This document shows, in pieces, positions 9,182 to 17,790 of a stretch of 64,000 nucleotides of DNA. How positions within the stretch are numbered: position 1 is the first letter of the stretch; the number at the start of each line of letters is the position of its first letter. A program made the translations under genes and the position numbers. Below the pieces are notes generated by a model. That model saw only the letters and a program-made list of their open reading frames with translations, did no database searches and was not told where the DNA came from. Source of the stretch: TMP-86 sp046347195 (GTDB lineage: Bacteria; Pseudomonadota; Gammaproteobacteria; Steroidobacterales; Steroidobacteraceae); assembly GCA_046347195.1 (NCBI GenBank), contig JAXMGQ010000002.1:62001-126000 (forward strand), written 5' to 3'.

Positions 9182-10285
9182 CTAAGGCCAGTCCGCGGAA
9201 GGCACGAGGAAGGTGCCGCCGGTGGCATTGGCGAGCCGCCAGAACGCGTTCGGCGCCGAGCTGTCACCTTCCATCGGGAACAGCACCGTGCTCACCTTCA
9301 TTCCCGAAGGCAGCGCCTTGCGGGCCGATTCGAACAGCGACAGCCGCTCCTTGGCCCGCACCACGTCCTTCACGGCCGGCGCCGAGGCGCCCTGGGTGGG
9401 CAGCCCGTCGGTGAGCAGGATCACCTGGTCGGGCCGCGGCTCGAGGCGGCCGAGGCTCGCGAAAGCGTTGAGGAGGCTCGTGCCGCCCTTCGGCACGATC
9501 TTGCGCAAGGAATCGAGCGCCGCGTTGCGCGCATTCGGATCGCTCCCGGCCAGCCACTGCGCCGCACCACCCGCACCCAGGAAGCTCGCCTGCGTGTTGA
9601 AGGCGATGACCTGGAACTTCGCATCCAGCGGCACCTGCGTCGTGATCCAGCGCACCGTGTCGATGGTGCGCCGCCACTTGGGCGTGGCTTGCTGCTGCTC
9701 GGCGGGCAGGTTGCGGATGCGCAGCACGTTGACGATGGTCTCATCCAGCATGCTCGCCGAGGTGTCCACCAGGATCGCGATGCGATCCCCGCTCACCTTC
9801 AGGCCGTTGAAGTACAGCCGCTCGCCGGTGCCGCGGAAGGAGGCCAGCTTCTCCCCGCGCGGACCGTTGTTGACAGTGCCGCCTTCCATCCGCCGCATGC
9901 CCTCGTCCAGCGACTTCACGTCGGCACGGAGCTTCTCGATGCTCTCGCGCTTGGCGATGTTCACGCCCTGGTACTCGGCCAGTTCCTGCTGCATGCGGGC
10001 GATGTCGGTGAGTACCCGGTCCGCACGTCCCGAGGCCTGCGCCTTCTCCTGGTCGGTCTTCTGCAGCGTGTTGCGCAGCACCGCGAGGTTCTTGTAGCCG
10101 TCGATGACCTGCTCCTCGAGCAGGTTCACCTCGGCGGAGAGTTCCACCGACTTGTGCATCTGTCGCGCGCCGTTCTGCGCCGCGATGATCATGTAGATCA
10201 GCACCACCGCCCCGAATCCGCAGCAGATGCAGTCGAGGAAGGACATGCTGAACACTTCGAGGCGGCGGCGGCGGCGCGAGGCCAT
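9182..10285 (-). CDS. Membrane-anchored VWA protein 1 with ExbD/MotB-like N-terminal helix
   Basis: A 367-residue paralogue of the downstream VWA protein. After RRRRR come VFSMSFLDCICCGFGA and a helix to about residue 36, with Asp18 matching Asp17 of the other copy. A long coiled coil spans about 45-135. The VWA domain has MIDAS residues in DTSAS (174-178) and a later LLTDGLPT loop, and ends in a GGTFLVPS segment. The C-terminal domain is more canonical than in the paralogue. It lies 4 nt after the FHA gene. Together with the channel protein the pair could form a heteromeric stator-like complex, but that is inferred from topology and gene order only. Confidence 0.82.
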   Translation of the reverse strand: MASRRRRRLEVFSMSFLDCICCGFGAVVLIYMIIAAQNGARQMHKSVELSAEVNLLEEQVIDGYKNLAVLRNTLQKTDQEKAQASGRADRVLTDIARMQQELAEYQGVNIAKRESIEKLRADVKSLDEGMRRMEGGTVNNGPRGEKLASFRGTGERLYFNGLKVSGDRIAILVDTSASMLDETIVNVLRIRNLPAEQQQATPKWRRTIDTVRWITTQVPLDAKFQVIAFNTQASFLGAGGAAQWLAGSDPNARNAALDSLRKIVPKGGTSLLNAFASLGRLEPRPDQVILLTDGLPTQGASAPAVKDVVRAKERLSLFESARKALPSGMKVSTVLFPMEGDSSAPNAFWRLANATGGTFLVPSADWP

Positions 10286-10288
10286 GCA

Positions 10289-11665
10289 TCACTCCATGCG
10301 CACGAAGCCCAGCTCGACGCCGGGGTTTCCCAGCCGCAGCCGGTCCCCCACCCGCAGCAGCGCCCGCGCGGCGATGCGCTCGTCGTTGAGGAAACTGCCG
10401 TGGCGGCTGTGATCCACGACGAAGGCCTGGCCGCCCTCGAGCAGCAGGCTGCAATGGCGGCGCGACACCCCCGGCACGCTCGCCGGAATGCACAGCGAGC
10501 GCGGACCGGCGGGCGCCGTGCCCACCGGCAGCGGCTGCGCCCCAAGGGCCAGTGCCCTGCCCTGGAAGACCACGTGGGTCGCACAGGTTTCCGGCGCGGG
10601 CGGCAGCGCGGTGCGCGCCGGCAGCCAGGCCTCGTAGGGATGATGCGGCAGGGTGAGCTGCAGCGCATCGGCGCGCCTGTCGGGCTGGATCGACGCCGCA
10701 AGGCCGAGCGCAGCCTGCGCCGCCTGGCCGGCATTGGCCGTGTACAGCGCGGCATCGGCGAACTCGCCGAGCACCTCCTTCAGGCCCGGCAGGCGCGCGG
10801 CCGTCGCGCTGAGCAGCAGCGCCGCGGAGCTTTGCGCCGGGCGCAAGCCATGCAGCTTCGTCAACAGCGCGCGATACGCCTCCGCCAGGTCCGCCGCGGC
10901 GTGCGCGCTGCGATACTCGATCGCGAAGCGATCGCCATGCGCCGGGATCGCCGCTTCGGCGACGAGGCCCGTGCGCGCGAGCTGTTCCAGCCAGCCCGGC
11001 AGCACATCGAACAGCGCCTGGTCGGTCGCCGCATCGTGCAGCGGATCGAACCGGGTCTCGCGCACCATGCGCGCCGCGAATCCCTTGGCGAGCGCCACGA
11101 GCAAGGGACGCAGGCCCAGCTCGGGCAGCACCGCCACGCGATGACGGGCCGCATGGCCTGCGTGCAGGCGCACCTCGCTGAGCACGGCGCGCTCCAGCTC
11201 CACGTCGATGCAGAACACCGTGCCCTCCACCGGCAATGCGGAAGCCGCGGCAGCGGCGCGATCGGCGAGCACGGCAACCTCGAGCTGCGCCGCCTGCGCA
11301 ATGCCGAGCAGCAACCCCAATTGCGCGTGCGTGGCCGCGGGACTGGCCAGCCAGATCCCAGCGTCCGCACCGAGCGCGCCCTGCCAGCCGAGCATCTGCC
11401 GCCAGGCCACTTCCGCGGCAGCGATGGCGGCGGCGCCCACCGCGGTCGCATCGAGGGCGGCCCACTGCGAAGTGAACGACTCGTGCGGACGCAGCCGGGC
11501 GGTGGCGGCGGCCGCTGCTCCGAACTGCCACCGCGCCGCACCCGCATCCGCGCCCGTGCCCGTGCCCGTACCGAGCGCCGCATAGCCGCTCTCGCGCAGC
11601 CGCTCGCGCGTCGCATCCCAGGCAACGAATTCAGCGTCGTTCAGCTCCAGCGCGTACGCGGTCAC
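10289..11665 (-). CDS. Hsp70/actin-like domain protein with C-terminal FHA domain
   Basis: A 458-residue protein starting at GTG 11665, just after the channel gene stop. The first 340 or so residues open with AYALELNDAEFVAWD and contain a degenerate Hsp70/actin-type pattern (VFCIDVELERAVLSEVR, VAVLPELGL, TRFDPLHDAATDQALFDVLP, SAALLLSATAARLPGL) without clear ATP-binding motifs. The last 100 or so residues form an FHA domain: SLCIPASVPGVSRRHCSL, then DHSRHGSFLNDERI, the R..S..H..GS..N signature for phosphothreonine binding. No helices suggest a cytoplasmic protein. It probably reads phosphorylation by the operon's kinase and passes it to the channel/VWA complex. The FHA call is firm; the Hsp70-like call is tentative. 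Confidence 0.78.
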   Translation of the reverse strand: MTAYALELNDAEFVAWDATRERLRESGYAALGTGTGTGADAGAARWQFGAAAAATARLRPHESFTSQWAALDATAVGAAAIAAAEVAWRQMLGWQGALGADAGIWLASPAATHAQLGLLLGIAQAAQLEVAVLADRAAAAASALPVEGTVFCIDVELERAVLSEVRLHAGHAARHRVAVLPELGLRPLLVALAKGFAARMVRETRFDPLHDAATDQALFDVLPGWLEQLARTGLVAEAAIPAHGDRFAIEYRSAHAAADLAEAYRALLTKLHGLRPAQSSAALLLSATAARLPGLKEVLGEFADAALYTANAGQAAQAALGLAASIQPDRRADALQLTLPHHPYEAWLPARTALPPAPETCATHVVFQGRALALGAQPLPVGTAPAGPRSLCIPASVPGVSRRHCSLLLEGGQAFVVDHSRHGSFLNDERIAARALLRVGDRLRLGNPGVELGFVRME

Positions 11666-11669
11666 CGTC

Positions 11670-12464
11670 TCACCGCACGTACATGTGCCGAATCAGCCGG
11701 TCGTCGAGATAGCTCTCGGCATCCAGCACGAAACGTTCCTGCATGCGCTGCAACGCATGCAGCAGGAACATGACCAGTATGGAGAACAGCAGCGCGATCA
11801 GCGTCGAGTTGAAGGTGATGCCGAGCCCCGAGGTGACCCCGGAGATGTCACCGCCCACGGCCTTCTGCGCCTGGCCCAGCGCATTGCCGATGCCGCGCAC
11901 GGTGCCGATGAAGCCGATCGCCGGTATCGCCCAGGCGATGTAGCGCAGCATCGACAGCTCGGAATCGAGCCGGTCGCCTTCGGTCTGGCACACCGCGTGC
12001 GAGGCATTCGCCGCGTCCTGCACGTTGCGCGTGGCGGCGAAGCGGCCCAGGGCCACCAGCAGCGCACGGGGCAGCAGGTAGCTGCCGCGGCCCTGCTCGA
12101 AGGTCTCGATGTTGCGTGAGTATTCACGCGTGTCCTCCGGCAGGATCTTCACGCCCTCCGGGATGCGCACCAGGTCCTCCTCCAGCACGCGCTGCTCGCG
12201 GCGCAGGTGGACGGCCTTGTAGATGAGGATGGACACGGCCCACAGCAGCATGATCATGCAGGACTCCTGTTCGTAGTCCTTCACGATCACGAACACCGAG
12301 CGTTCGGGGATGTAGCTGGGGTCGGCCGCGCGACGCGCCTGGTCGGTGAGCAGCGCATGGGCGGTGGGCCGGATGTAGGTCGCGTACAGCGTCTGCACGC
12401 TGATGATCACCACCAGCAGCGCCACGGCCGCGAACAGGAACTCGTTGGGATACTTTCTTTTCAT
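11670..12464 (-). CDS. MotA/TolQ/ExbB family proton channel protein
   Basis: A 264-residue inner-membrane protein with helices at about 9-29, 68-86, 174-193 and 218-238, and a large cytoplasmic loop between helices 2 and 3. The helix 3 motif AIPAIGFIGTVRGI and helix 4 NSTLIALLFSILVMF match the pore-forming helices of TolQ, ExbB and MotA. Family members use the proton-motive force through an Asp on a partner's helix. No TolR or ExbD gene is adjacent; the two downstream VWA proteins have a suitable Asp-containing helix instead. The Arg in GTVRGI, where TolQ often has Trp, is unusual. The gene lies directly behind the small Lys/Pro-rich exported protein. Confidence 0.88.
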   Translation of the reverse strand: MKRKYPNEFLFAAVALLVVIISVQTLYATYIRPTAHALLTDQARRAADPSYIPERSVFVIVKDYEQESCMIMLLWAVSILIYKAVHLRREQRVLEEDLVRIPEGVKILPEDTREYSRNIETFEQGRGSYLLPRALLVALGRFAATRNVQDAANASHAVCQTEGDRLDSELSMLRYIAWAIPAIGFIGTVRGIGNALGQAQKAVGGDISGVTSGLGITFNSTLIALLFSILVMFLLHALQRMQERFVLDAESYLDDRLIRHMYVR

Positions 12465-12467
12465 TCG

Positions 12468-12770
12468 TCAGATGTCCACGGGAAAGGGGATGTCCTCGTC
12501 AGCCTTGCCCTTCTCCGAGGGCACGAAGCGCTTGGGCGCCTTCTTCGAGGGCGCCTCCTCATCATCACCGTCATCGGCGGCGGGGGACTTGCCGGCCGGC
12601 TTGTCTGCGGGTTTCTTCGCGGCAGGCTTGTCCGGGGCGGGCTTGTCCGCCGCCGCCGGCGGTGCCTTGGGTTCATCGGCCCTCGCCAGACCCGGCAAGC
12701 CGTCGCCGGCGCCGGCGAACAGCAGCATCGCCGCGACGGCCAGCATCGGGCGGCGGCTAGGGATTGGCAT
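12468..12770 (-). CDS. Small exported Lys/Pro/Ala-rich protein
   Basis: A 100-residue protein with an N-terminal signal (MLAVAAMLLFAGAGDG). The rest is low-complexity and charged: repeats of DKPA and KKPADKPAGK, then an acidic DDGDDEE patch, and a conserved-looking tail KRFVPSEKGKADEDIPFPVD. It overlaps the preceding PEGA/FGE gene by 14 nt and precedes the channel gene by 3 nt, so it is translationally coupled. The composition suggests an unstructured periplasmic linker, perhaps spanning the gap between membrane proteins and the cell wall. No family was recognised. Confidence 0.65.
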   Translation of the reverse strand: MPIPSRRPMLAVAAMLLFAGAGDGLPGLARADEPKAPPAAADKPAPDKPAAKKPADKPAGKSPAADDGDDEEAPSKKAPKRFVPSEKGKADEDIPFPVDI

Positions 12771-15150
12771 AGCGTGCCACCCGGAAGCCGAGGTCGGCGC
12801 GTGGGTCGAGCGCGCCGTCGCGCCAGGCCACCCGCAGCTCGGTGATCGTGGCGCTGCGGAAGCTGGAACCGCGAATCACGTGCTCCTTGCCGCTCGCAGG
12901 ACCGACTGGGTCCACCGACACGGCATCCGAATCCGGCGGCGCCGAGCTGTACCAGTCATTGACCCACTCCGACACGTTGCCTCCCAGGTCGGACAACCCG
13001 AGCGCGTTCGCCGGGAACTTGCCGGGCGCGACGCTCACGGCGTAGCCATCGTTGTAGTCCGGCAGCGTCGTGTCCAGCGTGAAGCGCGCGGATGCATCGG
13101 CATAGTTGCCACTACCCGGCGCCACCGGGAGCGATGCGCCCCAGGGATAGCGCAGCGTCGGGCCGGTGCCATCATGCCGCGCCACGAATTCCCACTCGGC
13201 TTCCGTCGGCAGACGGTAACCATTGGTCGCGGGCGATGCGAGCTTCCAGCCATCGCCCTCCTTCACATAGGCCGGCGCCAGCTTCTCCTGCGCGCTGAGC
13301 CAGTTGCAGAAGTCCACCGCCTCGTTCCAGGTCAGGTTCACCACCGGCTGGGTGTCGAGGTCGAGGGTCTTGCTGCGATACACGCCGGAAGCATGGGACT
13401 CCCGGAAGCGGCGGAACTGCAGGTTCGTGGTCTCGGTGGCGGCGATGTAGAAGGGCCGCTTGAGCGACACGCGGCGCTGCACCTCGTTGGAGCGGCGCCC
13501 CGGCTCACGGCGGTTGCTGCCCATCTCGTAGTCTCCCAGCGGCATGAGCCGCAGCTCCATCCCCAGGGAATTCCTGAGCATCTTAGGGAGCACGGCCTGC
13601 CCCGAAGTTCCCGCCGCCGCGAGGGTGAAGTTCACCGCCTGCGGGTAGCCCGCCTTGGGCGTGAGCGTCGTACGGAACGCATCGAAGCCGGCCTTGCGCA
13701 CCTCGATCGCGGTGGGGGCCGCAGGCAGGCGGAACACCTGGCCGGCGGCGCCGAGCTCGCGTCCGTCGGCGAACACCCGGGCATCGGCGGGCTCGCCCTG
13801 CACGCTCACCTCGCCCATCACCGCGGCGAGCCGCACCTCCACGCGCGCGGCCGGGGTACTGCGCAGGTCGACGCGGCGGGTCGCGGGTTCGTAGCCGGCG
13901 CGCTGCACGGCCAGTTCGTATTCGAGGCCCGGCGGCAGGCTGACGGTCAGCGGCGTGCGGCCGCGATACTGTCCGCCCACGCTCACATCGGCGCCCGCGG
14001 GCACGGAGGCCACCGACAGGCGCGCATCGGGCGCGGCAAGCCGGACCGGCCCCACCGTCTGCTGCTCGCCGCCATGGACCAGGACGCTGCCATGCCATTC
14101 CTTGGCGGCAGGAGAGGACAGGATGATGGCGCGCAACCCGGCATCGAGCTCGAGATCCAGCGGAGTGACGCCGCGCGCCGCACCGTCCACCTGCACCTGC
14201 GCGCCCGCCGGCTCGCTCAGCACGCGCACGCGTGCCCATTGCGCAACCAGCGCGGGCTTCACCACCTCGACGTCGCCGCCTCCCATGACCTGCACGCTCC
14301 CCTCGTAGGGAGCATAGCGTGGCGCCAGGATGCGCAGGCGGTGGCGGCCGGCGGGCAGCACAGTGGGATTGCCGGGGGCGGCGCGTTCGTCCCAGAACAC
14401 CTGCGCCGCCGCCGGCAGCGCGTCGATCCTCACCGGACTCGGGGTGCGCACCATCTGCAGGCGCAGTTCGGTGGGCGAGCCGTCCGCGATGGCAAGCTCG
14501 CGCCGCAGGGGCTCGAAGCCCGCCCGCTGCGCGCGCAACTGGTAGCGGCCCGGCAGCAGCCAGTGACGCCCCGCGATGCTCGGATGGAAGGTCCCGCCCT
14601 CGACCGACAACTGCGCGTCGGCCGGATCGAGCTCGATGCGCACGCCGATGGCGCGCGCGCCGAACACGAACACGCAGACCGCCGCGGCCGCGAGCAACGC
14701 GAGGCCCGCCGCCGGCAGCCAGCGGCGATGCGCCCCGGCGCCCGCCGAGGGCGCCGCCGCGGCCGCGGCCGGGTGGAATGCGATGCGCGACAGCGGCACA
14801 TCGGCCGGATCGGATTGCGCATCGGCGGGCGGTGGCAGGATGTCCGGTGGCGCGGTGCGATTGTCCGCATCGTGCTGCAGCTCGAGCTCGATCGCCTCGC
14901 CAGGCAGCGCAAGGAGCGTCGCCTGCGCCAGCGCGAGCCTCGTTCCCGGCAGCAACCACAGCGGCGACGCCTCGCCCTGTCGCTCGAGGTAGGCGCGTCC
15001 CTCGCGCAATCCCAGCGTGGCCAGCACTTCGCCGGCGGCGGCGCCCGGAACGACGATGGCGGCTCCCGGTCCGCCGAGGCTCGCCGGCAACTGGGCTGCG
15101 GTGAGGGTGCGGTCTCCGAGAGGCTCGCGCAGCCGGATGGCATCCATCAT
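12757..15150 (-). CDS. PEGA-repeat membrane protein with FGE-sulfatase (SUMF1-like) domain
   Basis: A 797-residue protein. Residues 1-145 look soluble and variable; the segment around LELQHDADN could be a degenerate FHA-like fold. One helix follows (about 148-168, LPAAGLALLAAAAVCVFVFG), then a run of PEGA-type beta repeats (about 170-520; for example EPAGAQVQVDGAARGVTPLDLEL and VPAGADVSVGGQYRGRTPL). The last 260 or so residues are an FGE-like domain: GMELRLMPLGDYEMGS, VNLTWNEAVDFCNWLS, YRLPTEAEWEF, GGNVSEWVNDWY, LGFRVAR. The catalytic Cys pair of true formylglycine-generating enzymes is absent from the RGSSFRS..LRVAWRD segment, so it is more likely a binding domain than an oxidase. ATG 15150 was chosen; ATG 15147 is equally possible. 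Confidence 0.85.
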   Translation of the reverse strand: MMDAIRLREPLGDRTLTAAQLPASLGGPGAAIVVPGAAAGEVLATLGLREGRAYLERQGEASPLWLLPGTRLALAQATLLALPGEAIELELQHDADNRTAPPDILPPPADAQSDPADVPLSRIAFHPAAAAAAPSAGAGAHRRWLPAAGLALLAAAAVCVFVFGARAIGVRIELDPADAQLSVEGGTFHPSIAGRHWLLPGRYQLRAQRAGFEPLRRELAIADGSPTELRLQMVRTPSPVRIDALPAAAQVFWDERAAPGNPTVLPAGRHRLRILAPRYAPYEGSVQVMGGGDVEVVKPALVAQWARVRVLSEPAGAQVQVDGAARGVTPLDLELDAGLRAIILSSPAAKEWHGSVLVHGGEQQTVGPVRLAAPDARLSVASVPAGADVSVGGQYRGRTPLTVSLPPGLEYELAVQRAGYEPATRRVDLRSTPAARVEVRLAAVMGEVSVQGEPADARVFADGRELGAAGQVFRLPAAPTAIEVRKAGFDAFRTTLTPKAGYPQAVNFTLAAAGTSGQAVLPKMLRNSLGMELRLMPLGDYEMGSNRREPGRRSNEVQRRVSLKRPFYIAATETTNLQFRRFRESHASGVYRSKTLDLDTQPVVNLTWNEAVDFCNWLSAQEKLAPAYVKEGDGWKLASPATNGYRLPTEAEWEFVARHDGTGPTLRYPWGASLPVAPGSGNYADASARFTLDTTLPDYNDGYAVSVAPGKFPANALGLSDLGGNVSEWVNDWYSSAPPDSDAVSVDPVGPASGKEHVIRGSSFRSATITELRVAWRDGALDPRADLGFRVARYANP

Positions 15151-15187
15151 GTGGGGATCGGGCCGCGCTTCCCGCGCAATGCTGCGC

Positions 15188-16894
15188 TCAAATCTGTTCC
15201 TCGCAGCGGATCTCGACCGCGGCGCCCTTCTCGCCGGGCGCCACCTCCACCTCGCGGCGGACGTCGCGATAGCCCAGGCGTGAGCCGACGAAGGTGTATC
15301 GTCCCGGCTTCAGGCTGACCGCGCGCTGCGCGAACTTGCCGAGCGCACCGACCCGGTAGATGGTCACCTCGGTAATGCCGTCCGATCGCAGGTCCACCTG
15401 CACCGGCGAATCGAACTGCCCGAGCAGCACGCCGACGCGCGAAATCTGGGTCTCGATGCGGGAACCGCGATTCGGCAGCAACCGCGCGCGCGACACGGCC
15501 GCCGCCGCCGCCGAGCGCACCTCCTCCGCCGACAGCCTGGCCGGGTTGTCGATGTAGCCCGCCAGTTCCGCATCGAGCTGCACGCGATCCTGGCTGCGCT
15601 GCACACCCTCCAGTGCCAGCACCAGCGTGCCATCCACCGAGAGCATGGCGCGATAGGCATCCAGCGCCTCGCTCCAGCGCTCGTTGCGTTCATCCTCGCC
15701 GGCTTCGGCCTTCAGCGCCTGCAGCCGGTCGGTGGCGCGCACTTCGCTGAGCTGCTGGTTCAGGCGCGCCACGTCCTCGTTGTTGGGCCGCAGTCGGTCC
15801 GCGGCGGCGAGCGCCGTGGCCGCGGCGCTGTAACGATGGGTCCGCAGGCTCTCCAGCGCGGCGGCGAGCTGGCGGCCAAACTGCGCCTGGTCCGCTTGGC
15901 CATTGAGCTTCGCAAGACCCTCACGAGCCGCCGGAGACTTCGGATCGATCTGCAGGGCAGCCTTGTATTCGCTGACCGCCGTGGCCGTATCGCCCGCCTG
16001 CTCGGCCTTCGCGCCCGCGCTGGTGTGGACGAACACCTGCTCGCACACCTGCGCACGCTGGATGCCCTCCGAAGCCGCCTGATCCTCCGGCATCAGTGCG
16101 AGCGCATAGCGGTATTCGGCGATCGCCTGCGCGGGCAGGCACTGAGCCAGCGCGGCATCCCCATCCTCCAGGGCACGGTGATGCAGATCGGGCAGCGCCT
16201 GCTGCGTCGCCTGGAAGGAGCCCAGCGCCGTCTCGAAGTCGGTGCGCGCGCCGTCGAAGTCGCGGCGATCGAACGCGGCCAGTCCCTGCTTCAGCGATTC
16301 ACCGCCGGCGAGGAAGGTCGGGATCTGTCGGGCGGCCGCGCCACCCGCCCGGAGCTTCGCCTCGAGCGCGGTCACGCCGTCGCGCGCCGATTCCGCGGCG
16401 AGCTTCTGCTCGGCCAGCTTCCTGAGGTCCGCCGGTGCGGGCGCCACCGGAGCCGGAGGCCCTGGCAGGAGGCCGGTTCGTGCCGCCATCGAGGTCACCT
16501 GCTCGACCGCCTGCTGGCGCACCTCGTCGGGCAGCCAGACGAAAGCGGCGATGGCCGCACCCAGCAACAGCAGCAGCAGCGGCCATCGCCACACGCTGGC
16601 GCGCGATTGGAAGGGCGAAGGCGAATTGACGCCCGTCCCCGCCGGCCGGACCCAGCTCCGGGGTTCGACCACCAGCGGCACGGGTTCGAATGGCACGTTG
16701 GCGGCCGGATCGAGCTCGAGCGGCGGCGGCGAGTGGATGATGATGGTGGGATCGTAGGGCCGCTGCGCCGTAGGCGCAGGCGCTGGCGCGGCCGTCGGCG
16801 TCGACAGCGGTGGTGGCGATGGCAGCGATGGCGGCGGTGGCGGCGGTGCAGCCCGGGGCGTGACACGCAAGGGGATGGGCGTGCCCATCACCAC
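15188..16894 (-). CDS. Single-pass membrane protein with Pro-rich N-terminus, TPR-like repeats and PEGA-like C-terminus
   Basis: A 568-residue protein. The first 100 or so residues are cytoplasmic and Pro-rich (PPPPPPSLPSPPPL..). One helix follows at about 104-120 (WPLLLLLLGAAIAAFVWL), then a helical periplasmic domain with TPR-like repeats (AIAEYRYALALMP, AVSEYKAALQIDPKSPAAREGL). The final 75 residues are beta-rich and PEGA-like (VSLKPGRYTFVGSRLGYRDVRREV). It starts 3 nt before the end region of the kinase gene and is therefore coupled to it. The kinase's own Pro-rich tail has the same composition, so the two may act together. The architecture resembles envelope scaffold proteins of PEGA type; no exact name is known. 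Confidence 0.78.
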   Translation of the reverse strand: MVMGTPIPLRVTPRAAPPPPPPSLPSPPPLSTPTAAPAPAPTAQRPYDPTIIIHSPPPLELDPAANVPFEPVPLVVEPRSWVRPAGTGVNSPSPFQSRASVWRWPLLLLLLGAAIAAFVWLPDEVRQQAVEQVTSMAARTGLLPGPPAPVAPAPADLRKLAEQKLAAESARDGVTALEAKLRAGGAAARQIPTFLAGGESLKQGLAAFDRRDFDGARTDFETALGSFQATQQALPDLHHRALEDGDAALAQCLPAQAIAEYRYALALMPEDQAASEGIQRAQVCEQVFVHTSAGAKAEQAGDTATAVSEYKAALQIDPKSPAAREGLAKLNGQADQAQFGRQLAAALESLRTHRYSAAATALAAADRLRPNNEDVARLNQQLSEVRATDRLQALKAEAGEDERNERWSEALDAYRAMLSVDGTLVLALEGVQRSQDRVQLDAELAGYIDNPARLSAEEVRSAAAAAVSRARLLPNRGSRIETQISRVGVLLGQFDSPVQVDLRSDGITEVTIYRVGALGKFAQRAVSLKPGRYTFVGSRLGYRDVRREVEVAPGEKGAAVEIRCEEQI

Positions 16895-17790
16895 CGTGCG
16901 CGGCGGCTCCTCGGCGGGTCTCGCGGAGCGGGGGCCGGGGCGCTGCGCAGAGGCACCGGACGCTGCGTCGGTGCGGGCGCCGGCGCGGCCGCAGCCGGTG
17001 GGGGCGCAGCCGGTGGGGGCACAGGTGCAGGCGGATGCGAGGCCGACGCCTGCGGGTGGGTGTCGTTCATTGGCACCATGCGGGCCAACGCATCCTTCAG
17101 CGCCGGCCGCTTCCGCGGATCGGCGCTGAGCAGCGCGAGCATGAGATCGCGCGCCTCGGCCGGCATGTCGGGGCGGGGCTTTGACCCCTTGTCCGGCTCG
17201 ATTCCGGGGTACCGCGGCGGATATCCGGTCGCCAGCTCGTGCATCAACGCGCCCAGCGCGTAGAGGTCATCCGCCACGGAGATCGGCCCACCGTTCAGCC
17301 GTTCGGGACTGGCGGAATACGGTGAACGGCCATCGCCCGGCAGCCACGGATCCGACAGCAGCGGCTTTCCCTCGGCATCGCGACGGATGTTGGTGAGCTT
17401 CAGGTCACCGTGGATGAAATTCTCTCCGTGCAGCGCCTGCAGGGTCTCCGCGACCCGCTCGAGCCACACCGACCACTTCGTGTAAGGCGCACCGCGCAGC
17501 GCCGCGTTGTCATCGGCCACGTACGGCAGTTCGAGCGCGACCTGATCGGCGGTGGTGTGCACACCCAGCAGCGGCATGAAGCAAGGCAGGCGCGTGGCGC
17601 GCCAGTCCGCCAGCCGTCGCACCAGGTGCGCCGAGGGAGGCCCCGAGCGCAGGAATTTCAGCACCACCTTCGCATTGCCTCCCTGCTTCTCGGCGAGCCA
17701 GATGCTGGGTCGCTTGTCAGCGCGCGGCGCCAGTTCCTTCAGCAGCCGGAACTGAGACAGCCACTGCTGGCCGGGTTCGAGCGCAATCAT
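16888..17790 (-). CDS. Divergent Hanks-type protein kinase with Pro-rich tail
   Basis: A 300-residue protein. Residues 10-250 follow the eukaryotic-like kinase plan: VVLKFL with the expected Lys45, a catalytic loop reading IHGDLKLTNI (Asp129, Asn134), a DFG-position motif changed to DPW (Asp147 kept), SASPERLNG in the APE position, and DDLYALGALMHELATG. The glycine-rich loop is not recognisable. Key catalytic residues remain, so activity is possible. The last 50 residues are Pro/Ala-rich. Its ATG overlaps the preceding lipoprotein stop (ATGA at 17787-17790). With an FHA protein in the same operon, a kinase-to-FHA signalling pair is likely. Confidence 0.83.
   Translation of the reverse strand: MIALEPGQQWLSQFRLLKELAPRADKRPSIWLAEKQGGNAKVVLKFLRSGPPSAHLVRRLADWRATRLPCFMPLLGVHTTADQVALELPYVADDNAALRGAPYTKWSVWLERVAETLQALHGENFIHGDLKLTNIRRDAEGKPLLSDPWLPGDGRSPYSASPERLNGGPISVADDLYALGALMHELATGYPPRYPGIEPDKGSKPRPDMPAEARDLMLALLSADPRKRPALKDALARMVPMNDTHPQASASHPPAPVPPPAAPPPAAAAPAPAPTQRPVPLRSAPAPAPRDPPRSRRARW

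Noticed and set aside
9689..11773. A 2-kb open frame on the plus strand
   Set aside because: Shadow of the FHA and VWA genes; translation is Arg/Gln/His-rich without domains.
12403..15318. A 2.9-kb open frame on the plus strand
   Set aside because: Exact antisense of the PEGA/FGE and small Lys/Pro protein genes; His/Arg-rich translation typical of a high-GC shadow.
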